Positions 50,894 to 60,728 of a stretch of 64,000 nt of DNA are shown one piece after another. The notes below the pieces were generated by a model, which was given only the letters and a program-made list of their open reading frames with translations, searched no databases and was not told the origin of the DNA. Origin of the DNA: Alkalimarinus alittae. Its GTDB lineage: Bacteria > Pseudomonadota > Gammaproteobacteria > Pseudomonadales > Oleiphilaceae. Position numbers and translations under genes: made by a program. Within the stretch, counting starts at the first letter, position 1. The number at the start of each line of letters is the position of its first letter. The stretch is from assembly GCF_026016465.1 (NCBI RefSeq), contig NZ_CP100390.1:3144501-3208500 (forward strand), given 5' to 3'.

Positions 50894-50923
50894 TTCGAAA
50901 ACAAATATTCGTTTTCGAAAATA
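50893..50923 (+). promoter_or_regulatory. GlpR operator over the glpD start site
   Basis: Inverted arms TTTCGAAAAC (50893-50902) and GTTTTCGAAA (50911-50920) are spaced by eight bases. Positions 50904-50923 match 17 of 20 bases of the E. coli GlpR consensus. The element overlaps the -10 and the expected start, which suits repression. Confidence 0.65.
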
Positions 50924-50947
50924 AAATATCATAAAGGAATCTTTAAA

Positions 50948-52477
50948 GTGATCAGTCTTAGCTCAAGCACAGTAGATATTTTAGTCGTAGGTGGCGGTAT
51001 CAATGGAACGGGTATTGCTGCTGACGCTGCAGGCAGAGGCCTATCAGTCACGCTGTGTGAGCAAGCCGACTTAGCCTCTGCCACGTCATCTGCAAGCAGC
51101 AAGTTGATTCATGGCGGCCTAAGATACCTTGAGCACTATGAATTCAGGCTTGTGAAAGAAGCGCTAGCTGAACGAGAAACACTCCTTCGTAATGCGCCTC
51201 ATTTAGTTCAACCACTTAAATTCACACTACCCCACAGGCCACACCTTCGTCCAGGTTGGATGATTCGCTCTGGCCTGTTCATGTATGATCACTTGACTAA
51301 GAGAAACACTCTCCCATCGACTAAATCTTTTAAGTTCAAACATCAAAGCCCTCTGAAAGCGAGCATTAAGAAAGGCTACCAATATTATGATTGCTCAGTC
51401 GATGATTCTCGCTTAGTAATCACCAATGCGATTTCTGCTGCCCGTAATGGCGCCAAAATTCTTACACGTACCAAGCTAGTAAAAGCAACTAGAGCTGAGG
51501 ATAAAGGGGTTTGGGAGATAACTCTTTTGGATGTAGGCAAAAATGAAGAATATAGTCTTTTTGCAAAGGCGCTCATCAATGCAGCCGGGCCGTGGGTGAG
51601 TCAACTAGTTACCGATCAAATTAACCAAACACCTAGCCGCAATATCCGCCTTATTAAAGGAAGCCATATTGTCGTTCCAACGCTTCACAATTTTGAGGGG
51701 GCGTTTATTCTTCAAAATACTGATAAACGCATTGTGTTTGTCATCCCCTACCATGATAAATTTTCACTGATAGGAACAACGGATAAGGAGTACAACGGTG
51801 ACCCTTCAGAGGTCTCTATAGACGACCATGAAATTCAATATTTGATCAATATCGTAAATGAACACTTTATTGCTCAAATTAGCAAACAGGATATTGTTCA
51901 CAGCTTTTCGGGTGTTAGACCTCTTTGTGATGACGAGTCTTCAGACCCTTCAGCAATGACCAGAGACTATACGCTAACGCTAGAAGACGATAACAGCAAA
52001 GCTCCCTTGCTCTCCATTTATGGCGGCAAGATAACTACATACCGAAAGCTGGCAGAGGCGGCAATGAACAAGCTCTCGCCATACTTTACAACGATCAGCG
52101 GAAAGTGGACCAAAGAGACGCCTCTACCTGGTGCCACACTAGCAACTCAAAGCCTTTCAGCGATACAAGGCGTTATTCAAGAGGCTCATCCATGGCTACC
52201 AAAAGAACTACTTAGCCGTTATAGCCAAAGCTATGGGCTTCTTTGTCTTAAATTTATTGGAGGCTGCACATCACTCGCGGATATGGGTATAAATTTTGGG
52301 TCTAACCTTTACCAAAATGAGGTTGATTATCTTGTGAATCATGAATGGGCAAAATCAGTAGAAGACATTATATGGAGAAGAACCAAGCTGGGTTTAATAA
52401 TGAGTCAGAAGGAAGTAAGTAACTTAGAGAGCTATTTCGCTGACTCCACAAACCTAACCGGCCAGAAAATAGCTTAA
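50948..52477 (+). CDS. glpD: Aerobic glycerol-3-phosphate dehydrogenase
   Basis: A membrane-associated FAD enzyme that oxidises glycerol 3-phosphate to dihydroxyacetone phosphate and passes electrons to ubiquinone. The 509-residue protein has the FAD fold DILVVGGGINGTGIAADAAG (about 10-29), the SSKLIHGGLRYLE motif (about 51-63) and the C-terminal DAO_C domain. It starts with GTG at 50948; AAGGA lies nine bases upstream. It completes the glpK-glpR-glpD set. Confidence 0.97.
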   Translation: MISLSSSTVDILVVGGGINGTGIAADAAGRGLSVTLCEQADLASATSSASSKLIHGGLRYLEHYEFRLVKEALAERETLLRNAPHLVQPLKFTLPHRPHLRPGWMIRSGLFMYDHLTKRNTLPSTKSFKFKHQSPLKASIKKGYQYYDCSVDDSRLVITNAISAARNGAKILTRTKLVKATRAEDKGVWEITLLDVGKNEEYSLFAKALINAAGPWVSQLVTDQINQTPSRNIRLIKGSHIVVPTLHNFEGAFILQNTDKRIVFVIPYHDKFSLIGTTDKEYNGDPSEVSIDDHEIQYLINIVNEHFIAQISKQDIVHSFSGVRPLCDDESSDPSAMTRDYTLTLEDDNSKAPLLSIYGGKITTYRKLAEAAMNKLSPYFTTISGKWTKETPLPGATLATQSLSAIQGVIQEAHPWLPKELLSRYSQSYGLLCLKFIGGCTSLADMGINFGSNLYQNEVDYLVNHEWAKSVEDIIWRRTKLGLIMSQKEVSNLESYFADSTNLTGQKIA

Positions 52478-52524
52478 CCAATAAACACTACTCAGTTACT
52501 AGTTATTAGTTGCCAATTGAAGTG

Positions 52525-54123
52525 CTAGTCTTTCAATTGGCGCCTTGGCCATACCAAGCTAAATTTAGCCCCCCCCATTTCACTGCGCCCTAAAAATGCC
52601 TGACCACCGTGCCAATATAAGATACGTCTAACAATAGACAAACCAAGACCATACCCCCCTGACGAACGAGTTCGGCTGTCATCCAGTCGCGCAAACGGTG
52701 TAAATACCTTCTCCCAATCACTATCAGGTATTCCGGCTCCGTCATCCTCGACATCTACACGGCAAGTGTCTTCATCAAATGAACAATGCACCTTAACTGT
52801 TGAGCTAGCATATCGCGTTGCGTTTCCTACTAAATTCTGGATTGCACGATGTATATAACGATACTCAACATCAGACTGCCCCCAATTTTCAGAGCCTTCC
52901 TCAAACGCTGCTTCGATGATCATATCTGGCTTAACACCGCTCTGCTCAGACACCACCTGCTCAACAATTTCTCTTACATCCACATCCTGAAAAGTTAAAA
53001 TTGGGCCGCCTTGCTCCAACCTTGCGTATGTTAAAATTTCATCAATCAGTTCATCTAGCTCTTGGATGTCAGAATCAATACCTGTTAGCTGTTTATGCCG
53101 CGCCGCCTCGCTAGTACAGTCTTCTATCATCTGTACACCAAAACGAATCCTTGCCACTGGTGTTCTCAACTCATGTGATACCGCATGAATCATCTCTCTT
53201 TGAACCGCAACCAATCGTTGGATATGTTCAGCCATACTATTAAACGAATCACCTAATCGACCTATAGCGTCTCGGTGGCCGGCCCCCATTCTGGCATCCA
53301 ATTCACCACGAGCAATACGAGTCGCCACAGTTTCAAGGCTTTTCAAACGACGGTCAATCGAGACAATAAGCAGATATACCGCTAACCCTACACCCGCCAT
53401 CGCAATGAGTAACAGTGTTAATATAAGCGGCCAAGATATAGCACTGTAATTTTCAGGGAAGTCAAAGCGATATATATCCCCATTTTTTAACTTATAGTAC
53501 CCAACAGCTGAAGCATCTTGACTGCCTGGGTAAAAATAATACCCATTTTCATTCGCAGCCCCTAATAGTCCGGTGCGTAAAACACCCTCTTCTCCTTGCG
53601 CCAGTTCAATACGAACACCAAATTTTTGCGCTAATTCAGATAATGATTCTTCTAACGCCTCCGCTGATAAGCTATCTAGAGAGCGTTCGTTAAGCGCTTC
53701 TACAATAAGGTAACTAGTCAGCTGATTAACGCCTAAATATAAGTCTGGGAAGTGCCCTACTAGAATATTTAGATCTCCATTTACGACATCAAGATAACGC
53801 GCAACCTTATAACCATACGCGTCCCTCACAACAAGGACTTGTTTATAGTTTAAACGCTCTAATTCAACCGAAGAGAATGCATGGTTATCTGATTGGTCAA
53901 CACTAATGTGGCCTATTGCCGACACAGCGGGACGAGAGAACAGGTCATCCAATACTTCAATGTCTTGCTTTGCAAGCCAATCAAATACAGGGGAAGCGAT
54001 AATAACCCGATGATGTTCATTTCGAACGAGGTTAATTGAGGTATAGATAAACACAGAAAAAAGGCCTACTACCATTAAAGCAAGTAGCAAGCCTCCATAT
54101 ACTCTTAAAAAAAGCCTGTTCAC
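52525..54123 (-). CDS. Sensor histidine kinase, RstB-like
   Basis: A 532-residue membrane kinase. A first helix (about 8-30) and a second (about 231-256) bracket a periplasmic domain of about 200 residues; then HAMP (about 257-310), HisKA with HAVSHELRTPVARIR, and HATPase (NLVGNATRY; DDGAGIP; GGYGLGLSIVRR). The layout and sequence in the HAMP-HisKA part resemble E. coli RstB, which responds with PhoPQ and acid signals; the periplasmic ligand here is unknown. It follows its regulator by 168 bases. Confidence 0.9.
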   Translation of the reverse strand: MNRLFLRVYGGLLLALMVVGLFSVFIYTSINLVRNEHHRVIIASPVFDWLAKQDIEVLDDLFSRPAVSAIGHISVDQSDNHAFSSVELERLNYKQVLVVRDAYGYKVARYLDVVNGDLNILVGHFPDLYLGVNQLTSYLIVEALNERSLDSLSAEALEESLSELAQKFGVRIELAQGEEGVLRTGLLGAANENGYYFYPGSQDASAVGYYKLKNGDIYRFDFPENYSAISWPLILTLLLIAMAGVGLAVYLLIVSIDRRLKSLETVATRIARGELDARMGAGHRDAIGRLGDSFNSMAEHIQRLVAVQREMIHAVSHELRTPVARIRFGVQMIEDCTSEAARHKQLTGIDSDIQELDELIDEILTYARLEQGGPILTFQDVDVREIVEQVVSEQSGVKPDMIIEAAFEEGSENWGQSDVEYRYIHRAIQNLVGNATRYASSTVKVHCSFDEDTCRVDVEDDGAGIPDSDWEKVFTPFARLDDSRTRSSGGYGLGLSIVRRILYWHGGQAFLGRSEMGGAKFSLVWPRRQLKD

Positions 54124-54291
54124 AGTTGTTAAATCCCGCTTGTCAGCTATCCCTTTGATAATCCAAGAGTCTAAGCAATCACTGTCGTTACACTATTAAA
54201 CAGGGCTTATCGTCAATGAACTCATCACAACACAATCATTGAAATCACAAAAACTAGCACACGGCCTAGCTTCGGTAACATCTACCTATGA

Positions 54292-55038
54292 TTATGCTTC
54301 TTTTACAAAGAGATAACCTTTGCTACGAACTGTTTTAATGCGCTTAGGATGAACAGGGTCATCGCCTATTTTAGGACGAATTCGAGACACCCGAACATCG
54401 ATTGACCGATCTTGACCGTCATACTCAATCCCTCTTAACGCAGTAAATATCTCTTCGCGACTAAGGACTGTGCCTGCGCTACTCGAGAGTAGCCAAAGTA
54501 AATCAAACTCAGCACTGGTAAGCTCAATACTTTCGTCATTTAACCATGCTTCACGCATTGATCTGTCAACGACCAAGTTATTAAACACTAGACGCACTGG
54601 CTCTTCTCCACCCGACGAATCTGAACCGCCTGCACCATCACCGGAGGCTTGATCTGTTATACGCCTTAACAGCGCTCTAATCCGCGCAAGCAGCACTCTA
54701 GGTCTAACCGGCTTAGACATATAGTCGTCAGCGCCCATTTCTAAACCAAGAACCTGATCAAGGTCATCAGTACGCGCAGTTAACATAAGGATTGGGCCGT
54801 TATAATACGGTCTAACCTTGCGACAAATAGAAAGGCCATCTTCTCCTGGCAGCATCAAATCGAGCACCACTAAGTCAGGCTTCTCGTTTTTGATCCGGTC
54901 AACCGCAAGGGCGCCGTTGCCCTCTACAGAGACCACTAACCCGTTGCTTTCAAGATATTCTTTTGTAAGGTCTGCTAGACGCTCATCATCTTCTACGATG
55001 AGGATGCGCCATGACTCATTCTGCTCTATGACATCCAT
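54292..55038 (-). CDS. OmpR-family response regulator, RstA-like
   Basis: A 248-residue regulator. The receiver domain carries the phospho-acceptor Asp60 (VVLDLMLPG), acidic pocket EDD (about 16-18) and Lys in MSKPVRPR. A flexible Ser/Gly linker (about 131-146) leads to the winged-helix DNA-binding domain ending in RSKGYLFV. The LGLEMGADDY segment is close to RstA. It lies upstream of the histidine kinase gene, which it probably pairs with. Confidence 0.93.
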   Translation of the reverse strand: MDVIEQNESWRILIVEDDERLADLTKEYLESNGLVVSVEGNGALAVDRIKNEKPDLVVLDLMLPGEDGLSICRKVRPYYNGPILMLTARTDDLDQVLGLEMGADDYMSKPVRPRVLLARIRALLRRITDQASGDGAGGSDSSGGEEPVRLVFNNLVVDRSMREAWLNDESIELTSAEFDLLWLLSSSAGTVLSREEIFTALRGIEYDGQDRSIDVRVSRIRPKIGDDPVHPKRIKTVRSKGYLFVKEA

Positions 55039-55298
55039 TCTCTTTTTTCTTATATCATCAGGTCAATAACAATAGCTAAAGTAACTAACTATCTGAGTAG
55101 CGCTCTAATCATCCCTAAAATCCGATTCATCACCTAACCAAATCAATCAACCTTGAAGGTCGAACTGTAATACAGGTTACGAAAAAGGAACCATTTTTCC
55201 CTATTCTTATATCAATTATACATGCTGTTTGAAAATTTACATGAAAATATCAAAAGAAACAATTTTCTACTTTTTTCAACTACAGGCTTTATCGATTT

Positions 55299-55766
55299 TT
55301 ACGTATTTAAAACAGGGTAGCCTAAGCGTACTTCTTCTTCAGTGGCATCACGCACAGCCAATAACTCAATATCAAAGTACAAAGTAAAACCCGCCAAAGG
55401 ATGGTTGGCATCAACGGTGACTGAATCCCCTTCAACCTTAACAACTTTGATCACCTGCGTTTGTTCGCCTGTATTGGTTTGAAACTTCATACCCGGGACC
55501 ACATCTTCGACACCATCAAAAAGTGACTTAGAGACTTCTTGCAAATGAGCAGGATTGTGCTCGCCATACGCTAGCGTTGGCGGTACAGTGACATCAAGAA
55601 CATCGCCAGGAGTCCGCCCCTCAAGCGCTTTCTCAACGCCTTTTACTACCTGTCCAGTCCCCTCTAAAAACGTCAGTGGTTCACCTCCTGTCGAAGTATC
55701 AACTATCGCACCTTGAGCATTTCTAAGATTGTAGTTAATTGAATACACTTTAGGTAAATCTGACAT
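55299..55766 (-). CDS. FKBP-type peptidyl-prolyl isomerase, SlyD-like
   Basis: A 155-residue SlyD-like isomerase/chaperone. The FKBP domain has the insert-in-flap arrangement (IF domain about 70-125; DANHPLAGFTLYFDIELL). The histidine/cysteine-rich nickel-binding tail of E. coli SlyD is missing, as in FkpB-type relatives, so metal delivery is unlikely. It ends 260 bases before the start of the response regulator; that gap includes the RR promoter and shows no gene. Confidence 0.9.
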   Translation of the reverse strand: MSDLPKVYSINYNLRNAQGAIVDTSTGGEPLTFLEGTGQVVKGVEKALEGRTPGDVLDVTVPPTLAYGEHNPAHLQEVSKSLFDGVEDVVPGMKFQTNTGEQTQVIKVVKVEGDSVTVDANHPLAGFTLYFDIELLAVRDATEEEVRLGYPVLNT

Positions 55767-55932
55767 TTGGCCTCCATAACAGGACTTAATATTAACAAAA
55801 ACGGTAGTTTATCCTATCATCCCCCTTTACCCCCAATTTATTATTAGCCCAAATAAAAAGCCACCACTCAAAAAGTGACAGCCTCAACGTGCAATATAAA
55901 TTAGGCCCGACGATTAAAGCTTAGTAACCCTA

Positions 55933-58110
55933 CTAGGTTTTTTGCGCAATCAATTCTGAAACAAGTAACTTTTGCTCCAGTTTTGCCTTAAAGTTGCTCG
56001 GGTCACTCATATCCATTCTATCCATTAAGTGAGAGAATTCCTCAGGCACCATATTAATTTTTATTGCCTCCCACATGCATTTCAATAGCCCGCTGCGAGT
56101 AGCTGTTTTAGCCTTTAATCCCTTAAGAGCCTTACCAATCTGCAATTCTTCTTGCGTAAAGTCACACCCAAATGGGAAGGGATCAAACAACCCTTTTGCT
56201 TTGTATTTATTATATGTGGCCAACAATTTTTCTGGCGTGTTATGCCGATAGATGTCAGGTAGCTGATAATCTTTTGCAACTTTCCCCGCCGCTTTAGCCT
56301 CGCTTAAAAGCTCATCCTGAAATCGGGAGTCAGAGATCTTAATAAGCTCTATATAAACCTCCTGATCATTTTTACTCAACAAGTCGGCAACGCCATATTC
56401 AGTCACAACAATATCTCGCAAATGTCTTGGGATCGTACAGTGACCATAACTCATCATTATATTTGACTTCGGCCCGCTCGGGGTTGTCCGATAACTTTTC
56501 AAATTAAGAATTGAGCGAGCATCATCAATCTCATGCGCCATCGCGACAAAGTTATACTGACCACCTACACCACTGACCACCTTCCCGTTCTCGAGACCAT
56601 CAGAAACAGCGGCTCCGCCTAAGGTATACATCATAGTTGAGTTAATAAAACGGGCATCTTGCCGCTGGGCGACCTTTAGTTTCTGATCTCCAAACTCATG
56701 ATCAAATAAATGGTTAATATACTTCACACTGGTCATGCAGAATTTTTCGTTTTCTTCTGGCGTTAGATCCCGAAGGTCTTGATAAAAATCTTTTGGCCCG
56801 ATAAAAAAGCCACCATGCATTACAATGCCGCCTTTTAACTTATCACCAAGACAATGCTCTGCAATCAGCGCGCGATTGTTGTCATCCTCAAGCGTAGGGT
56901 CTATTGTTTGATCGCCTGCTAGCAAGCAACCGCCCTTCATATCCACCGAGCGTTTAAATATTCCATATTGCTTTAAAAACTCAATATCTTTTGCTCTTAG
57001 TGTTGTAGGCAATACGCCTTGCTCAACTAATGCATCGAGTGTGCTCAGTGAAACATTTTGAGTAATCTTCTCTTCATTAAGAAGCGTCTGAATATCAACA
57101 TTATCAAACACCTCTCGCTTTAGGATTCCCGCTTTATACAAATGCATAAAACCATCGACCATCATTTCACTACAGCCATACAACCCTTTTTCAAAAGTAC
57201 CTCGACCGCCTAACTCAGATATCACTGGAAACCGTTCCTCCAACTTTAAGTCATCCATAATCTCGTTATATAACGCATTGTTTTTGTGCCTAAGAATAGC
57301 ACTATATACGAGGGCGCTCCCTAAAGAGCCAATGCCTACTTGCAGAGTTCCATTGTCTCTTAGTAGTGTACTGGCGTTAAATCCAATCATATGGTCAGCA
57401 GGCATAATAGCCATATTTGGCGCGCCAAATAATGGATATTCGTACACAGGGTTTTCAAGGATAAGGTCAAACTCATCCTCACCTACTTCTGCATGATTAA
57501 CCATAAAAGGAAGGTTGTTATTTACTTCGGCAATAACCGCTATTTTTCGCCCTTTTTTCTCTTGCTCCCTCAAAATCGGAACTAGATCCAATGATGTATC
57601 TGGGTTGCTACTTAAACTATATCTAGGCACACCATTGATTTCTTTTTTTGCTACAATCTGAGAGACCGCATTAACACCTAGCGCCACTAACTCTCGTACG
57701 GCATGCGTGTAATTAGTACAAATATAATTTTGCTGCTGCTTATCATCCTTCAAAAAAGCACCTGCTTTAAAGAAAAACTCAGTCACCTCAACATTAGGGG
57801 GTAAGGCCTTTTTTCTTAAGTCGACCATATATTCAAGATCAGGTATATCACCAAAAAGCCTCTCAACAAAAGGCCCCATAAACTTACTCTCAAGCCCTGG
57901 TGCTGCAGCGGGTTTTTCTAATGAAAGCGCAGTAGCAATCACAAGTTTTATACTAGGGTCAGCTTTCGCACGCTTATAAAGCGCATTAACGAGATGAACG
58001 GGCTTACCGAGCCCCAACGGCATACCAAACTTAATGTCCTTGCCTATCTTTTCAATAATTGCGTCAACGCATTTTTCCACATCATTGTGAATTACTGGTG
58101 CCGTTGTCAT
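55933..58110 (-). CDS. Acetyl-CoA hydrolase/transferase family protein (long form)
   Basis: A 725-residue member of the class I CoA-transferase/hydrolase family. The N-terminal part (about 1-230) is followed by the AcetylCoA_hyd_C region. The likely catalytic glutamate is in GCSEMMVDGFMHL (about 308-320). The substrate may be acetyl-CoA, propionyl-CoA or succinyl-CoA; it cannot be told from the sequence. It is longer than the usual 500-residue enzymes because of extra N-terminal and internal segments. It is isolated from obvious metabolic partners. Confidence 0.85.
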   Translation of the reverse strand: MTTAPVIHNDVEKCVDAIIEKIGKDIKFGMPLGLGKPVHLVNALYKRAKADPSIKLVIATALSLEKPAAAPGLESKFMGPFVERLFGDIPDLEYMVDLRKKALPPNVEVTEFFFKAGAFLKDDKQQQNYICTNYTHAVRELVALGVNAVSQIVAKKEINGVPRYSLSSNPDTSLDLVPILREQEKKGRKIAVIAEVNNNLPFMVNHAEVGEDEFDLILENPVYEYPLFGAPNMAIMPADHMIGFNASTLLRDNGTLQVGIGSLGSALVYSAILRHKNNALYNEIMDDLKLEERFPVISELGGRGTFEKGLYGCSEMMVDGFMHLYKAGILKREVFDNVDIQTLLNEEKITQNVSLSTLDALVEQGVLPTTLRAKDIEFLKQYGIFKRSVDMKGGCLLAGDQTIDPTLEDDNNRALIAEHCLGDKLKGGIVMHGGFFIGPKDFYQDLRDLTPEENEKFCMTSVKYINHLFDHEFGDQKLKVAQRQDARFINSTMMYTLGGAAVSDGLENGKVVSGVGGQYNFVAMAHEIDDARSILNLKSYRTTPSGPKSNIMMSYGHCTIPRHLRDIVVTEYGVADLLSKNDQEVYIELIKISDSRFQDELLSEAKAAGKVAKDYQLPDIYRHNTPEKLLATYNKYKAKGLFDPFPFGCDFTQEELQIGKALKGLKAKTATRSGLLKCMWEAIKINMVPEEFSHLMDRMDMSDPSNFKAKLEQKLLVSELIAQKT

Positions 58111-58404
58111 CTTTTTCCCCTTTGCTTATCTTATTTTTATGCTATCAACATAATCATTAAAAGCGGTAAAAATCATATCATATTAGTCAGAGTATGACCC
58201 ATCGCCCACCGTTAATGATTGACGATAATCAAATCACTCTAAAGGTGTCAGGTCACTATTAATTTGGTAACCGGCCGTTAAGGCGAGAAAAAGTAAAAGA
58301 GCGTTCTGGGTTTGAAGTATGCGAAGGGTTAAAACGTGTTAGATGTAGTTAGCTAAATGTTGAAAAAATGAGCCGTTATTGCCGAAAGGTACAAACGAGA
58401 TGAT

Positions 58405-58764
58405 CTAAAATTTTATTTTCATAGAAATCGACAGTTCGTCACTTCCCATATCTAAACCGTAGTTTGCCTGAGCAATCGCTTCTTTAAAGCTGTAAGGATA
58501 ACTTGAAGTGATCGACTCATCGCTTGCGTTTTTTAAACGCTTAAGTTCGATACTATCATTAAACCATTGGCTTCCGAGCATACTTGCGATTCTTAATAAA
58601 CAATCACTTTTACTTAGCCCTTTTTCGATCAAAATCTCATCGTCACCTGTTAAGTTGCTATAGTATTCGATTTGACCAAGGTGCCTAGGCTCTGACGCCT
58701 CTGCATTCGCCATTACCGAAAACAAATTTACAGCTAAAAGAAGAGCAAATATTTTAACTATCAT
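58405..58764 (-). CDS. Small exported hypothetical protein
   Basis: A 119-residue protein starting at the ATG at 58764, where AGGTGG lies five bases upstream. It has a signal peptide (IVKIFALLLAVNLFSVMANA) and a mature domain of about 97 residues with a single cysteine. I recognise no family. It stands alone between the hydrolase gene and the PHA-synthase-like gene. Confidence 0.65.
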   Translation of the reverse strand: MIVKIFALLLAVNLFSVMANAEASEPRHLGQIEYYSNLTGDDEILIEKGLSKSDCLLRIASMLGSQWFNDSIELKRLKNASDESITSSYPYSFKEAIAQANYGLDMGSDELSISMKIKF

Positions 58765-59032
58765 GACCACCACCTAAGACTCTATTCAACTAACGTTTAA
58801 TTATTAAATTTCTGCCTTTCAATGGTTGTAACTATAATATGGGAAGGGATTAATTACTGTGATCGAGACCATTAGAGGACGGGATTTCGATCACATTTTT
58901 ACGGTTATGCGTCAATATATTGTTACACCGTGTAAAGTTAGCAACTCATTTCGTTACCATTTACTTTACCCTCCTAGGGGAGGCATAGTCTCATCGTTTT
59001 TAACAGCACTAAACACTCTTTAAGAATGGACA

Positions 59033-60211
59033 TCAGTTAGAACGCTCTGCCAACCAGTCAGCACTAATAGCCCAAGCATTTGCGGGGGCTTTTCCGCCAG
59101 CAAAAACACCCGCATGCCCACCTGGCACTACGCAGAATTCTTTATCCTCTGACGATACAATATCCAACGCCATTCGCGCCGCTCTGATACTCACCAAGGT
59201 ATCGTTATCTCCCGCAAAGGCTAAAATTGAGCAGTTTATTTTTTTAAATTCTGCCTTCTGTTTCCCAATCGTCATCGTCCCTTTTGCCATCCGATTGTTA
59301 ATCATCATATGGACGGCCATGTCTTTAATTGTTTCGCCTGGGTAGTCAACCATATCATCAAACCACTGACTCATGGTTAAGTGCTCTTTGAGATACTCTC
59401 TATCCCACATATTCATTAGCATCTCGACATAATTAACCACATTACCCACCGGGCTCGTTAACTTAAAAGCAAGAGAGTTCACCCAGCCCGGTACATGCAA
59501 ATATTTAGCGGGCAAATCTAGCAATGAAATATTCATTAACTGTGAAACCATTTGCGCAGGACGGTATATAGTGGAAAGCACTCGACCAGCAACACCGCTT
59601 GAATGCATATCAATCGGGCTTGCTACTGTTATCATATTTTTAATATTTTTATCACCAGAAACTGCTGCGTACATCAGCGACAAAAGCCCCCCCATACAAT
59701 AGGCGAAAATTGAAACATCCTGCTCCCCACTTACTTTTCGAACCTGCTGCATTATTGCAGGCATCCACTCAAGAACATATGTTTCCAATGACAGATCACT
59801 ATCCGCTTCTGTCACATGGCCCCAATCAATCAAATAGACATCAAACCCTTTAGCCAAAAAATAGCGTACGACACTCCTATGAGGCATAAGGTCAAATATC
59901 ATCGAAGTAGCGGCTAAAGGAGGTACTAGCACTAGAGGCACTCGGTGACGCACAGACGCTACATCTAACTCATCATCACCAATGGTAATGCTGGCATCTT
60001 CTAATGGGAGGTAGTGTCTTACGGACATAATTCTGTCGCGATAAATAACATCGTAAGGCGTCAGGTTCGATATAATGAAGTTATCACCAAACAACTTTCT
60101 TTCTGCTGTGTTGACAACACTCCATAAAGCCTTCTCAGCAATATCGATAGCAATATTTTTTACAGAACCAATACTTTTCACATAGCCTCGCAAATCGATC
60201 AAATCAAGCAC
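59033..60211 (-). CDS. PHA-synthase-like alpha/beta hydrolase, orphan
   Basis: A 392-residue protein of the class III PhaC family. The nucleophile elbow AYCMGG places the catalytic Cys162 where PhaC has it (consensus GxCxG, here AxCxG); the Asp in GDNDTLV (Asp325 or Asp327) and His356 (PGGHAGVF) complete the triad. Class III enzymes need PhaE, and no phaE, phaA, phaB or phasin is near. It may make polyhydroxyalkanoate with unlinked partners or have another acyl-transfer role. It starts with GTG at 60211 without a clear ribosome site. Confidence 0.85.
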   Translation of the reverse strand: MLDLIDLRGYVKSIGSVKNIAIDIAEKALWSVVNTAERKLFGDNFIISNLTPYDVIYRDRIMSVRHYLPLEDASITIGDDELDVASVRHRVPLVLVPPLAATSMIFDLMPHRSVVRYFLAKGFDVYLIDWGHVTEADSDLSLETYVLEWMPAIMQQVRKVSGEQDVSIFAYCMGGLLSLMYAAVSGDKNIKNMITVASPIDMHSSGVAGRVLSTIYRPAQMVSQLMNISLLDLPAKYLHVPGWVNSLAFKLTSPVGNVVNYVEMLMNMWDREYLKEHLTMSQWFDDMVDYPGETIKDMAVHMMINNRMAKGTMTIGKQKAEFKKINCSILAFAGDNDTLVSIRAARMALDIVSSEDKEFCVVPGGHAGVFAGGKAPANAWAISADWLAERSN

Positions 60212-60442
60212 AATAGCACATTATAAATTTTCCCACGGCCACTTTATAGCAGTAAGCACCGATAAGCATTAGCAAAAACAGCCATGTTGCTCACCCTATA
60301 CACTCATTTTTACCCATAAGTAATATTACGCATTCACCCAAATACCTTGTAAGGCTACTATGGTATCTCAATTGAATAGAGGTGTTGACCCTAAAGCAGG
60401 TCTTTCACTCAAAGCGCCTTTATGAAATAAGCAGAGGAAAAT

Positions 60443-60652
60443 ATGCCGCGCAACACTGGATTACTGAATACTATATTCACATCACTAGGGATCGCCTCAA
60501 GCCTTCTTATTGCGATGCTAAGTATTGAGTTTCTCATCGTTGGAAATTTAGAGCATATTCTTATATATGCCGGTATATCCGTATTTATTGCTTGTATCTA
60601 CCTAACCTCAACAACCATCAGACAGCTGTCACAAAAACGTCAAAAGCACTAA
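60443..60652 (+). CDS. Small membrane protein (69 residues), hypothetical
   Basis: Two membrane helices (about 10-32 and 37-55) and a basic tail. AGAGGAA lies before the ATG at 60443, a good ribosome site, so it is likely real. No family recognised. It precedes the diguanylate cyclase on the same strand. Confidence 0.6.
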   Translation: MPRNTGLLNTIFTSLGIASSLLIAMLSIEFLIVGNLEHILIYAGISVFIACIYLTSTTIRQLSQKRQKH

Positions 60653-60728
60653 ACCTTCTTTGCCGACTCAATATTACTTTTCGGCAACTTACCTTCACGG
60701 GTAATAAACGCTATTATTAGCAGACTTT

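Noticed and set aside
58970-58983. Short CCTCC/GGAGG hairpin before the PHA-synthase-like stop as a terminator
   Set aside because: Five base pairs with a four-base loop and no T-run on either strand.
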